From the IMG/VR virus record IMGVR_UViG_3300046751_001047, positions 1 through 28,529 of that record: DNA of 28,529 nucleotides; one strand, given 5' to 3'. How positions within the stretch are numbered: position 1 is the stretch's first letter; every line of letters starts with the position of its first letter. A model generated the notes under the pieces. The model did no database searches. It was not told the DNA's origin and saw nothing but the letters and a program-made list of their open reading frames with translations. This stretch comes from a virus. Positions 18,221 through 23,322 of this stretch are shown here, in pieces. The position numbers and the translations under genes are program-made.

Positions 18221-18408
18221 TATGCTTTCTCCCACTTTTTAGCCCAGCGATTGAACTTTTTGATCTTACAGGATTCAGTCCGAACATGCTTTCTTGTGCA
18301 TGCATATCGAAACATCTTTTTTGCTTCCTTTACGCTGTTCGCAAGAAAGTATTTTACGCTCGATTGGGCGCAGCCGACAGGTCGGTATCTGAATTCAAAT
18401 TCAATCAT
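18220..18408 (-). CDS. Small hypothetical protein, 62 aa
   Basis: Encodes MIEFEFRYRPVGCAQSSVKY through EKA, 62 residues, with a beta-like N-terminus (IEFEFRYRPVG) and a basic helical rest including KEAKKMFRYACTRKHV. The start at 18408 overlaps the stop of the 53-aa gene as ATGA. A longer in-frame start at 18438 would lie wholly inside that gene and is less likely. The stop overlaps the next start as TAATG. No family is recognised. The coupling at both ends is the main evidence that it is real. Confidence 0.6.
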   Translation of the reverse strand: MIEFEFRYRPVGCAQSSVKYFLANSVKEAKKMFRYACTRKHVRTESCKIKKFNRWAKKWEKA

Positions 18409-18566
18409 TTCTTCTTGCCCGCGCCTTTCTTTCTGCACTTGGCAATCGCTCCGCTCGCATAGGCGCTCGGGAATACTTTATAGGATGCTTTTACCTTGTG
18501 GTAACATGCGTCCTTTTTGCTCTTAGTCTTTTTGCTTGCTGCGCTCTTTTTCTTTCTGGCTGGCAT
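18405..18566 (-). CDS. 53-aa basic phage protein (DACYHKVKASYKVFPSAYAS type)
   Basis: Runs from ATG 18566 to TGA 18405-18407. After a poly-basic N-terminus (MPARKKKSAASKKTKSKK) comes ACYHKVKASYKVFPSAYASG followed by AIAKCRKKGAGKKK. This C-terminal core is strongly conserved in many marine phages and is also met in large algal viruses; its function is unknown. Two Cys, one at each end of the core, are conserved in that pattern. GGAG lies 8 nt before the ATG. The gene overlaps the 41-aa ORF by 44 nt in a different frame, and ends in an ATGA overlap with the next gene. Confidence 0.75.
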   Translation of the reverse strand: MPARKKKSAASKKTKSKKDACYHKVKASYKVFPSAYASGAIAKCRKKGAGKKK

Positions 18567-18648
18567 TGTTTAGTCTCCTGGCTATTGCCTGACGACGCTT
18601 TACTTCGGCAGGCGTGTTCATAAATTTTATCTCTTCTAAGCTGTGCAT
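18523..18648 (-). CDS. 41-aa charged mini-protein
   Basis: Starts at ATG 18648 (MHSLEEIKFMNTPAEVKRRQ) and ends at a TAA at 18523-18525. It is a helical, charged peptide rich in K, R, E and Q. Its ATG overlaps the stop of the upstream acidic protein as TAATG, with GAGGAGGAG directly ahead, a strong start signal. The last 44 nt overlap the start of the 53-aa gene in another frame, so one stretch of DNA would encode two basic peptides. No family is recognised. It could be a translated leader that opens the 53-aa gene. Confidence 0.5.
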   Translation of the reverse strand: MHSLEEIKFMNTPAEVKRRQAIARRLNNASQKEKERSKQKD

Positions 18649-18836
18649 TACTCCTCCTCCCATTCGAAATCGGCTTCGAATTCGACGCTGGTGTCGCAAA
18701 ATCGCTCGATTACCGCGATCGCAGCTTGAGCCATATCTTCCTCGTCCAGATCGGATTCCTCCCACCAACGGACGAATATTGCGCTTAACTCATTCTCAAA
18801 TTGTTTTTGAGGACTGGTTTCTTTTTTAGATGTCAT
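18648..18836 (-). CDS. Acidic small protein, 62 aa
   Basis: Encodes a very acidic 62-residue protein beginning MTSKKETSPQKQFENELSAI, with FVRWWEESDLDEED in the middle and an FEADFEWEEE tail. An in-frame upstream ATG at 18950 lies inside the endolysin gene; the ATG at 18836 overlaps the endolysin stop as ATGA and is preferred. The charge is opposite to that of its lysine-rich neighbours, so it could bind one of them, but nothing shows this. No family is recognised. Confidence 0.6.
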   Translation of the reverse strand: MTSKKETSPQKQFENELSAIFVRWWEESDLDEEDMAQAAIAVIERFCDTSVEFEADFEWEEE

Positions 18837-19369
18837 AAAGTGCCTCCCCGTAAGTTTGCGGCGGGGGTTACGCCGGTGCCGGGTTTGGTTGAATAAAAAA
18901 TATGTGCGCCATGCTGACCAAGCTTTCGCATCTTTGGGCTCTTGGACCAAGAGGGTGAGACCTTATCCGTATGGTAATGGTCAGCGTCTTTGAACTTCTC
19001 CAAATGAGCGGGTAGCGGTTTGTCTACCATGTCATACGCTTTTCGAAATTCCGGGTCGGTAGAGTTCTCGTTCAAAGACTCCATTTTTGCTCGATTGGGA
19101 TCACCTTTATTCCAAACGCTGAATTGAGAAGGCTGTCGGGTGACTTCATACGCATTGTCCGGCCAATTATATTTATCCTGCTCAGCTCGCATTTTTATGA
19201 CATGCTGAACCAATTTCATGCCGTCAGCACCCTGGTTTCTGGCCTCACCCCATGAGGTTCGGGCCATAGCCATGCGGTTTGGGTCGGTTTTATCCTGAGT
19301 TTCAACGGGATTTACATCATCCGCGTTGTATGGTTGCTTCAAAAGCTCCTCAATCTCGTAATCATTCAT
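18833..19369 (-). CDS. SleB/Hydrolase_2-type cell-wall hydrolase (endolysin)
   Basis: A 178-residue peptidoglycan hydrolase of the Hydrolase_2 (SleB-like) family, expected to degrade the host wall for release. Motifs in order: ARTSWGEARNQGADGM (residues 37-51) with catalytic-type Glu42, RQPSQFSVWNKGDPNR (78-93), DHYHTDKVSPSWS (130-142) and GAHIFYS (154-160). All are hallmarks of the family and none is missing. A 30-residue charged segment separates the second and third motifs. The start at 19369 (MNDYEIEELL) overlaps the upstream stop by 8 nt; the longer start at 19417 would run 56 nt into the previous gene. No signal peptide is seen, so a holin or another exporter would be needed to reach the periplasm. 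A role in entry as a virion enzyme is an alternative. Confidence 0.88.
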   Translation of the reverse strand: MNDYEIEELLKQPYNADDVNPVETQDKTDPNRMAMARTSWGEARNQGADGMKLVQHVIKMRAEQDKYNWPDNAYEVTRQPSQFSVWNKGDPNRAKMESLNENSTDPEFRKAYDMVDKPLPAHLEKFKDADHYHTDKVSPSWSKSPKMRKLGQHGAHIFYSTKPGTGVTPAANLRGGTL

Positions 19370-19754
19370 GATTTTCGAGCTCAACGGGAACTTCTCGCAC
19401 CGATTCCGAGTAAACATCGACGATTTCGTTCAAATCAACACCGGATTGACGGAATCTGGACATAATTTCGGCCGGGCTGACCGATTTTGCACTGCTATCG
19501 TTAACTGTAATCTCTGCCCGGGTCGCTGGTTTACCAAATCCGTACTCAAGCATGAGTTTTGCGGCGGTTAATCGAACCGTATGGCAGGGTTTTTCGGCAT
19601 ATTCCACGCCTCTTTCACCATCTGCGCGGTTTTTTCTAACTGTTTGCATAGCTCCGAGCCCTTCGCGAAGGGCGTTCATCGCTAATTCAAAGTCTTCATC
19701 CTTAATAAACTGATGAATGTCTTCGCGTAATCTAGTTACTTGCTTGCTTGCCAT
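19362..19754 (-). CDS. Possible small terminase / DNA-packaging protein
   Basis: A 130-residue, mostly helical protein. The N-terminus (LREDIHQFIKDEDFELAMNA) leads into LREGLGAMQTVRK, then RLTAAKLMLEYGFGKPATRA followed by EITVND. The pattern of an Ala-rich helix ending in GKP followed by a short strand is common in phage small terminase-like and packaging proteins, in which the N-terminal part recognises the DNA end. Position at the head of the late operon, a few genes before terL, fits. No clear helix-turn-helix could be assigned, so the call is tentative. The ATG lacks a visible Shine-Dalgarno and lies within the end of the 51-aa lipoprotein gene (23-nt overlap). Confidence 0.45.
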   Translation of the reverse strand: MASKQVTRLREDIHQFIKDEDFELAMNALREGLGAMQTVRKNRADGERGVEYAEKPCHTVRLTAAKLMLEYGFGKPATRAEITVNDSSAKSVSPAEIMSRFRQSGVDLNEIVDVYSESVREVPVELENHE

Positions 19755-19887
19755 GTGTTGGTGATTCTTTTTTCGATTCAGGTGGAATTAACTCGATATA
19801 CTGCTTCTGGTGGTACCAATAGTGTTGGTGCCTGTGGGTTTCACACCCGGTAAGCGCCAGCAAAATTAGCAGCAAAGGAGTCCTCAT
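19732..19887 (-). CDS. 51-aa lipoprotein, o-spanin-like
   Basis: The frame ATG 19887 to TAG 19732-19734 gives 51 residues. It begins MRTPLLLILLALTGC: a basic start, a hydrophobic core and a lipobox LTGC with Cys15, the signal of a bacterial-type lipoprotein. The mature part (CETHRHQHYWYHQKQYIEL) is His/Tyr-rich, then contains IPPESKK. Small phage lipoproteins next to an endolysin are typically outer-membrane spanins that finish lysis of Gram-negative hosts; two genes downstream is the SleB-type hydrolase. No inner-membrane spanin partner is seen. It overlaps the next gene by 23 nt in another frame. No Shine-Dalgarno is obvious, which lowers confidence. Confidence 0.5.
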   Translation of the reverse strand: MRTPLLLILLALTGCETHRHQHYWYHQKQYIELIPPESKKESPTHGKQASN

Positions 19888-20370
19888 TGTTATACAGGCT
19901 ACTATTTTGGTACCCCACCTACCACCGGTTGGGGGGCGCCTTCAAAAAGATACTTTTTTATTTCTGTGATTGATAGGCGACTGCGAGTGGTAGTGATAGT
20001 GGTACCCCCGGGGATGTGGGGGGTGGTACTACTGTGAGCAAACAGCACGGATTGTGCACCGATGTCAGTATTGACTTTGGCAACTAGCTGTTCACCAAGG
20101 ACTTGCGTACTTTAACGCACAGGATTCACAATCCGGTCGAAGGCTTGGGGCGGAGGTCGGCTGATGTAGGCGTCCCTTACCCTCAGTTTATTTACGCCAC
20201 AAGATATGTGGCAGTGGAGGATTCTGTCAATCGGAGCGAGCTTGCTCGTGACCACTTATTAGAGGGCGAGGCATCACGGCTTGGGCTTTAGGGCACCAGC
20301 ACTCGGAAGCTTGCTTCCGTTAAGTGCGAAGGGAGTGATGCCTCGCCCTCTGTCTTTAATGACTCGGGAC
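19888..20370. other. Non-coding region ahead of the late operon
   Basis: No convincing gene is seen on either strand; open frames here have poor protein character. The left part (about 19900-20035) holds G/C-rich, partly complementary blocks containing two GGTACC sites. Short hairpins are possible at 20104-20119 (TGCGT/ACGCA), near 20122 (GGATT/AATCC) and 20236-20247 (CGAGC/GCTCG). The 17-bp inverted repeat at 20261-20351 fills the right part. The late-operon promoter should lie here, but no -10/-35 pair is convincing. Confidence 0.5.
20261..20351. repeat. 17-bp perfect inverted repeat with nested hairpins
   Basis: AGAGGGCGAGGCATCAC at 20261-20277 is an exact reverse complement of 20335-20351. 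The 57-nt loop has a nested stem GCACT/AGTGC (20299-20303 with 20323-20327) enclosing CGGAAGC/GCTTCCG (20304-20310 with 20313-20319). No T-run follows on either strand, so it is not a classical terminator. It could be a structured RNA, a recombination or packaging site, or an origin hairpin. Confidence 0.7.
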
Positions 20371-20406
20371 AAAAAAAGACCCCGATACCGTGATAGTATC
20401 GAGGTC
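20371..20406 (-). terminator. Rho-independent terminator of the 124-aa gene
   Basis: On the minus strand an 11-bp stem GACCTCGATAC/GTATCGGGGTC (20406-20396 with 20388-20378) and a 7-nt loop are followed directly by seven T (20377-20371). The single non-Watson-Crick pair is U-G in minus-strand RNA but would be C-A in plus-strand RNA, which confirms direction. It lies 14 nt after the stop of the 124-aa gene. Confidence 0.85.
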
Positions 20407-20420
20407 GTGGGGGTTAGTAA

Positions 20421-20795
20421 TTACGCGAAGGTACAATTGAAGAGCTTAGTACCATTGAGTGGAGCAAGGTCAGCTTCTTCGACAACCATATCAAAGTACT
20501 CACCAACAGCATCATTGAGAGATGCAACGATTGATTCACGCATTGCAAAATCAGATTCGAAATCAGTTTCAAGATCAAAGGAAACTGAGTTACCGAGTTT
20601 GCTCATCCAAATTGGCAACACCCAATCAAGCTGATCAGGCATTACTGACTCAGACGCAAGACCCTCATGCTCATTGGAACCGAAGAGAATGGCAATTCTC
20701 CCGTTATTAGCATCATGTGTTGCTTTAACAAGACGAAGAGAGTGAGTACCTGCGGAGAGTTGAGACTTAGCGATTAAGTTAGCGATAGTAGGCAT
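20421..20795 (-). CDS. Monocistronic acidic protein of unknown function, 124 aa
   Basis: Encodes 124 residues beginning MPTIANLIAKSQLSAGTHSL. The first half looks beta-rich (HSLRLVKATHD, GRIAILFGSNEH); the second half is acidic and helical (DLETDFESDFAMRESI, VGEYFDMVVEEADLAP). The frame is open further upstream to 21047, but that extension crosses the shared repeats and has no protein-like pattern; the ATG at 20795 follows ATTACTAACT, as another gene here does (22736), and is preferred. It stands alone, with its own leader and a strong terminator, so it is probably regulated separately and may be well expressed. No family is recognised. A DNA-binding or decoration protein is possible but not shown. 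Confidence 0.7.
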   Translation of the reverse strand: MPTIANLIAKSQLSAGTHSLRLVKATHDANNGRIAILFGSNEHEGLASESVMPDQLDWVLPIWMSKLGNSVSFDLETDFESDFAMRESIVASLNDAVGEYFDMVVEEADLAPLNGTKLFNCTFA

Positions 20796-20872
20796 AGTTA
20801 GTAATGAATCGAGAGTTAAGTAGTTAGTTGAATACAAGCGAACCGAACTGTACGGATGCCTGCCTCTCTCCT

Positions 20873-20897
20873 CACCCCATAGGATCTTAAAATCCTG
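20873..20897 (-). repeat. 25-nt repeat, copy 1 (with AGGAT/ATCCT hairpin)
   Basis: Identical over 25 nt to 27688-27712. On the minus strand it contains AGGATTTTAAGATCCT (5-bp stem, 6-nt loop) followed by ATGGGGTG. It lies 78 nt upstream of the 124-aa start; the other copy lies 55 nt upstream of the HNH gene. GCTCA upstream and GAG downstream are also shared. It is probably a regulatory leader element; the function is unknown. Confidence 0.75.
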
Positions 20898-21009
20898 ACT
20901 TGAGCCCCGTGTTGTGGGGAAGGATTCACCCTGTGCATAAACGAACGGATAGGTAGATATGGAATGCATAGATAAACAGACTTGAGCTGTGAAGTATTCG
21001 AATATTGGA

Positions 21010-21030
21010 ATGTATGATAGTAGGCTAGCC
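21010..21030 (-). repeat. TGTATGATAG..GCTAGCC motif, copy in 21-kb leader
   Basis: Matches the two tandem copies at 27879-27900 and 27905-27926. On the minus strand the three read GGCTAGC or GGCTCGC, then 2-4 nt, then TATCATACAT. It lies in the leader of a minus-strand unit here and in the control region at 27.9 kb. It could be a promoter or an operator. Confidence 0.55.
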
Positions 21031-21045
21031 ATGATGACTCGGGAC

Positions 21046-21083
21046 AAAAGTAAACCCTGCCAACACGATGTGTGCTGACAGGG
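21046..21083 (-). terminator. Terminator of the accessory operon
   Basis: Minus-strand RNA can form CCCUGUCAGCAC/GUGUUGGCAGGG (21083-21072 with 21066-21055), 12 pairs including two G-U that would be mismatches in plus RNA, with a 5-nt loop. A T-rich tail TTTACTTTT follows. It lies about 30 nt after the stop of the 150-aa gene and ends the 21-27 kb transcription unit. The tail is followed by the same sequence as the other terminator (see findings). Confidence 0.75.
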
Positions 21084-21114
21084 CTGACTATTACTAACTA
21101 ATGAACAAATGGGC

Positions 21115-21567
21115 TTACTTGGTTTTTATTTTTGTTCGATTAACAATGCGGGCTTCGTCTTTCCAAGTACCGCTGATTTCTGGGTCGTTATCTAATTGAT
21201 TGAAGGCTAGTTCTTCTGCTTCATCTACCGTATTAGCAGCAACTGTGAATGTACGATAGGTAGTGGCAGACATTTCTATTTCGTATGATTGTGGTTTGGG
21301 TATTTTATTTGCGACCATATCGTTACGAAAGTCTAAGTCTGCGTGTATATAGTTACCTGATTTATCCCAATAAGCTAATTCAAGTACATCTCCACAGTCG
21401 GATTCGATATCATGTTTATTGGTCCAAGTTTTCCATTCATCGATATCAACTTTGGCGATGTTTAGTAACCAATCATTTAGATCTGATTTATCTGAGATTG
21501 TACCGTTTTGGTTTACATATAATTCTCCGTGAGAACTTATGAAGTGTATAGTATTTTGAATGCTCAC
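21115..21567 (-). CDS. Hypothetical protein with DpnD/PcfM-like C-terminus
   Basis: A 150-residue acidic protein, the last gene of the accessory operon. The N-terminal two-thirds are unrecognised (contains WLLNIAKVDIDEWKTW and DVLELAYWDKSG). The C-terminal 50 residues, YEIEMSATTYRTFTVAANTV then DEAEELA, match the beta-strand plus EA-helix pattern of DpnD/PcfM-like and related small phage domains of unknown function. The start is a GTG at 21567 overlapping the upstream stop as GTGA, so translation is coupled. A terminator follows about 30 nt downstream. Confidence 0.65.
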   Translation of the reverse strand: MSIQNTIHFISSHGELYVNQNGTISDKSDLNDWLLNIAKVDIDEWKTWTNKHDIESDCGDVLELAYWDKSGNYIHADLDFRNDMVANKIPKPQSYEIEMSATTYRTFTVAANTVDEAEELAFNQLDNDPEISGTWKDEARIVNRTKIKTK

Positions 21568-21854
21568 GATACAGGTTGAATAATTTGTACGGTGTCATTG
21601 GTTTCAAGCCAGACATGTGCGCCACATGATAGTGGTTTGAATGGGCTGTAGGTTAGACGAAGTGAATCGTTAACCATGACTTGATAGGCATATGTATTAC
21701 GGTTGTATTCTTTGACCGTGAATACTGGTTTGAGATCATCAATGGTGATTGATTTACCATTATCGTGAGCTTGTTTAATAAGCTTATTGTTATGCTTGAT
21801 GTTATGTTGATTAACATGAATCTTTTTAGTGTTGGTATTTGTTATGCAGTTCAT
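21564..21854 (-). CDS. Hypothetical protein, 96 aa
   Basis: An Asn/Lys-rich 96-residue protein (begins MNCITNTNTKKIHVNQHNIK). The second half looks beta-rich (YAYQVMVNDSLRLTYSPF, HVWLETNDTVQII). The ATG overlaps the upstream stop as ATGA and is preceded by AACCACACACC with only AA between. The element itself encodes the end of the upstream protein (PHTK). No family is recognised. Confidence 0.65.
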   Translation of the reverse strand: MNCITNTNTKKIHVNQHNIKHNNKLIKQAHDNGKSITIDDLKPVFTVKEYNRNTYAYQVMVNDSLRLTYSPFKPLSCGAHVWLETNDTVQIIQPVS

Positions 21855-22186
21855 TTGGTGTGTGGTTGATTGTTTGAATAATGTAATATGTGTTTATATA
21901 TGTCGGTATTGAGCCCGTAGCGGAAATCATTGTCTTCGCATGGTTCATCAACTTGATATGCTGAGACATCCCAATTCCATCGAGATGGGTCTTTGTCTGC
22001 TCCGTTGTCACATTCGTAGATATTGTAATCGATGAAGTTACCGTCAGGTAATTCGTAGCTGTTCCAATAGTCGAAGTTGTCACCTTTTGTTTTTACATCA
22101 GGATTGGCTTCTACTTTTTTGATGTGATTAATAGCTAGATCGATTAGTTTTTGTTCGATGGTTGGATCGATAGTTAGATTGCTCAT
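21851..22186 (-). CDS. Hypothetical acidic protein, 111 aa
   Basis: A 111-residue acidic protein with a helical N-terminus (IEQKLIDLAINHIKKVEANP) and an aromatic, Asp/Asn-rich remainder (FDYWNSYELPDGNFIDYN, SRWNWDVSAYQVDE). The C-terminus NQPHTK is encoded by the pre-start element of the next gene, with an ATGA overlap. The start at 22186 lies 2 nt after the previous stop (TAATCATG); no Shine-Dalgarno is visible. No family is recognised. Confidence 0.65.
   Translation of the reverse strand: MSNLTIDPTIEQKLIDLAINHIKKVEANPDVKTKGDNFDYWNSYELPDGNFIDYNIYECDNGADKDPSRWNWDVSAYQVDEPCEDNDFRYGLNTDIYKHILHYSNNQPHTK
21857..21867 (-). promoter_or_regulatory. AACCACACACC pre-start element, copy a
   Basis: Exact copy; 2 nt (AA) separate it from the ATG at 21854. 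It takes the place of a Shine-Dalgarno sequence, which is absent. It lies inside the coding end of the upstream gene. Confidence 0.7.
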
Positions 22187-22188
22187 GA

Positions 22189-22479
22189 TTATTGAATGTC
22201 ATTTATGCTTGTACCTGTACCATCGGGATTGAGTTGCCAGGATGGTGTTTGCAATGTGACATCTTGATAATGTAGTGGACCAAGATGTGATTCGGGTGCA
22301 GGCACGATAGTGAATGGTGAATGTTCAACGCTTCGTGTCATGTTAGCTTCATGATTACGAATGTCTCGTATGCATGACCATAGAGTACCTTGATGTATGG
22401 GTTTACCGTTTTCCATAATTAGGTGAGATTTTTCGATGTGATATCTTTGTTCTGTTGGGAAGTTTTCTAGTATATTCAT
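22189..22479 (-). CDS. Hypothetical protein, 96 aa
   Basis: A 96-residue protein beginning MNILENFPTEQRYHIEKSHL, with conserved-looking IRDIRNHEANMTRSVEHSPF in the middle and a Pro/Gly-rich C-terminus. The ATG is preceded at 2 nt by an exact AACCACACACC element, which supports this start. It is followed after 2 nt by the next gene. No family is recognised and no membrane segment is seen. Confidence 0.65.
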   Translation of the reverse strand: MNILENFPTEQRYHIEKSHLIMENGKPIHQGTLWSCIRDIRNHEANMTRSVEHSPFTIVPAPESHLGPLHYQDVTLQTPSWQLNPDGTGTSINDIQ

Positions 22480-22481
22480 TT

Positions 22482-22492
22482 GGTGTGTGGTT
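22482..22492 (-). promoter_or_regulatory. AACCACACACC pre-start element, copy b
   Basis: Exact copy, 2 nt (AA) upstream of ATG 22479. It overlaps the TAA stop of the preceding gene. Confidence 0.7.
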
Positions 22493-22736
22493 AGATTATT
22501 TTAACGGTGTATTGACCGCCTGTCGGTTCGCAGTTGAATGCGCGGCCGAAGTATTCGAGAGTTTCGACGGGTTCGAACCATTTCATGATTTTTGTTTTTG
22601 TTATGTTTTGGTTAAACAGTAGGCATGTATATCCGTATCTGTAGATATTACCTTTGCTGTCTTTATTTATTGATTTGAATACTGGTCGATTGAAGTTATC
22701 GATACCTTCGAATGTTACTGTGTCGTGAATTTTCAT
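22491..22736 (-). CDS. Hypothetical small beta-rich protein, 81 aa
   Basis: An 81-residue protein, MKIHDTVTFEGIDNFNRPVF at the start and GGQYTVKII at the end. Alternating hydrophobic residues and NIYRYGYTCLLF, then MKWFEPVETLEYFG suggest a small beta-barrel. The ATG follows ACTAACT, as in the 124-aa gene, and the CACACACC element lies 41 nt upstream, separated by a conserved hairpin. No family is recognised. Confidence 0.65.
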   Translation of the reverse strand: MKIHDTVTFEGIDNFNRPVFKSINKDSKGNIYRYGYTCLLFNQNITKTKIMKWFEPVETLEYFGRAFNCEPTGGQYTVKII

Positions 22737-22745
22737 AGTTAGTAA

Positions 22746-22790
22746 ATGAGCAGTTATTGCGACATACTCAGGTCGTTGGTGTGTGGTTTA
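22746..22790 (-). repeat. 45-nt leader repeat with conserved hairpin, copy 1
   Basis: Matches 23051-23095 at 40 of 45 positions. On the minus strand it holds the pre-start element (22778-22788), then CGACCTGAG and a stem TGAGTA/TGCTCA with a 12-nt loop. The difference from copy 2 within the stem turns a C-G pair into U-G, so pairing is kept. It lies 10 nt ahead of the start of the 81-aa gene. Confidence 0.65.
22778..22788 (-). promoter_or_regulatory. AACCACACACC element, copy c (distant from start)
   Basis: Exact copy but not next to a start: AACGACCTGAG follows, and the next ATG is 41 nt downstream, behind the repeat hairpin. Confidence 0.6.
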
Positions 22791-23042
22791 CTGTTCTAAT
22801 TTAGTTTCAATGACATTTGTGAATGTGTCGTGGTATTCCATGAGGAAGTATTTTATTTTATCGAATTCGTTATCGGATATATTTTGTGCATCTTTACTGT
22901 TGATGTATTCGATATACCAATCGGATTCTTCTAGATATTCGGTGAGGTGTTTGATTATTGTTTTATTGGATACATTGTTTTTGTAGATGTGTATGATTTC
23001 GTCGTGTCGACTGTTAGCTATTATTAAGTATTTTAATTTCAT
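22788..23042 (-). CDS. Hypothetical helical protein, 84 aa
   Basis: An 84-residue protein beginning MKLKYLIIANSRHDEIIHIY. It has a beta-like first strand and then helices rich in E, K, I and Y (TIIKHLTEYLEESDWYIEYI, DKIKYFLMEYHDTFTNVIET). Not a membrane protein. Its start follows the second 45-nt leader repeat. The gene leads directly into the first repeat (its stop overlaps the element). No family is recognised. Confidence 0.65.
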   Translation of the reverse strand: MKLKYLIIANSRHDEIIHIYKNNVSNKTIIKHLTEYLEESDWYIEYINSKDAQNISDNEFDKIKYFLMEYHDTFTNVIETKLEQ

Positions 23043-23050
23043 GATTAGAT

Positions 23051-23095
23051 ATGAGCAGTTGTTACGACATGCTCAGGTCGATGGTGTGTGGATTA
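23051..23095 (-). repeat. 45-nt leader repeat with conserved hairpin, copy 2
   Basis: Second copy of the repeat at 22746-22790. On the minus strand TGAGCA/TGCTCA pairs perfectly around a 12-nt loop. It lies 9 nt ahead of the start of the 84-aa gene. An alternative stem CGAC/GTCG would exclude the first, so a two-state switch is conceivable. Confidence 0.65.
23083..23093 (-). promoter_or_regulatory. ATCCACACACC element, copy d (variant, distant)
   Basis: Variant of the element (AT instead of AA at its 5' end), followed by ATCGACC and the leader hairpin; the next ATG is 40 nt downstream. Confidence 0.55.
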
Positions 23096-23099
23096 GATA

Positions 23100-23315
23100 T
23101 TAGATGACGCGGAACCAGAGACCGCTGAGATCTTCTGCACTGAAGCCGTGAACTTTGTCATTGTCGCAGTCATTGAGCCATTCAATGAATTCGCTGATCA
23201 TTAGATCTGAATCGCCCAATCCTTTAGTACTGACGGTCGTCCATCGGTCGTTGTCTTCTGTATCTTCGCGATGAACTTCATCGATGAAGCCGCATTGTAT
23301 TTGTGTGTAGCTCAT
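23100..23315 (-). CDS. Hypothetical acidic protein, 71 aa
   Basis: An acidic 71-residue protein beginning MSYTQIQCGFIDEVHREDTE, with LMISEFIEWLNDCDNDKVHG and an aromatic end (LSGLWFRVI). A longer in-frame start at 23372 would overlap the upstream gene by 50 nt; the ATG at 23315 lies 7 nt after that stop and its context (GATCATGAGC) resembles the 22186 start. No family is recognised. Confidence 0.6.
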   Translation of the reverse strand: MSYTQIQCGFIDEVHREDTEDNDRWTTVSTKGLGDSDLMISEFIEWLNDCDNDKVHGFSAEDLSGLWFRVI

Positions 23316-23322
23316 GATCGGA

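Larger units (their letters stand above)
20796..21114. other. Intergenic leader between accessory module and 124-aa gene
   Basis: A 319-nt stretch without a gene. It holds the terminator of the accessory operon (21046-21083), a copy of the TGTATGATAG/GCTAGCC motif (21010-21030) and a copy of the 25-nt repeat shared with 27688-27712. A small hairpin CCCC/GGGG lies near 20905-20920. The promoter of the 124-aa gene is expected here on the minus strand but is not clearly identified. Confidence 0.6.

Noticed and set aside
20104-20140. Anticodon-arm-like hairpin (GGATTGTGAATCC on the minus strand, His-like loop)
   Set aside because: No D-arm, T-arm or matching acceptor stem could be found around it; only the loop resembles a tRNA.
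20103-20634. Plus-strand open frames of 62 and 117 codons
   Set aside because: They cross the inverted repeat and the terminator and run antisense to the 124-aa gene; no protein-like pattern or start signal.
20873-20897. Possible tRNA-Leu anticodon arm in the 25-nt repeat
   Set aside because: The stem encloses 6 or 8 nt, not 7, and copy 1 lacks D- and T-arms; it is better treated as a repeated hairpin.
21826-22083. 85-codon Thr-rich minus-strand frame
   Set aside because: A shifted-frame shadow of the 111-aa gene, without its own start signal.
22746-23095. Insertion-sequence ends or mobile element for the duplicated 45-mers
   Set aside because: The copies are direct, not inverted; no target duplication or transposase is present and the enclosed 84-aa ORF has no transposase motif.
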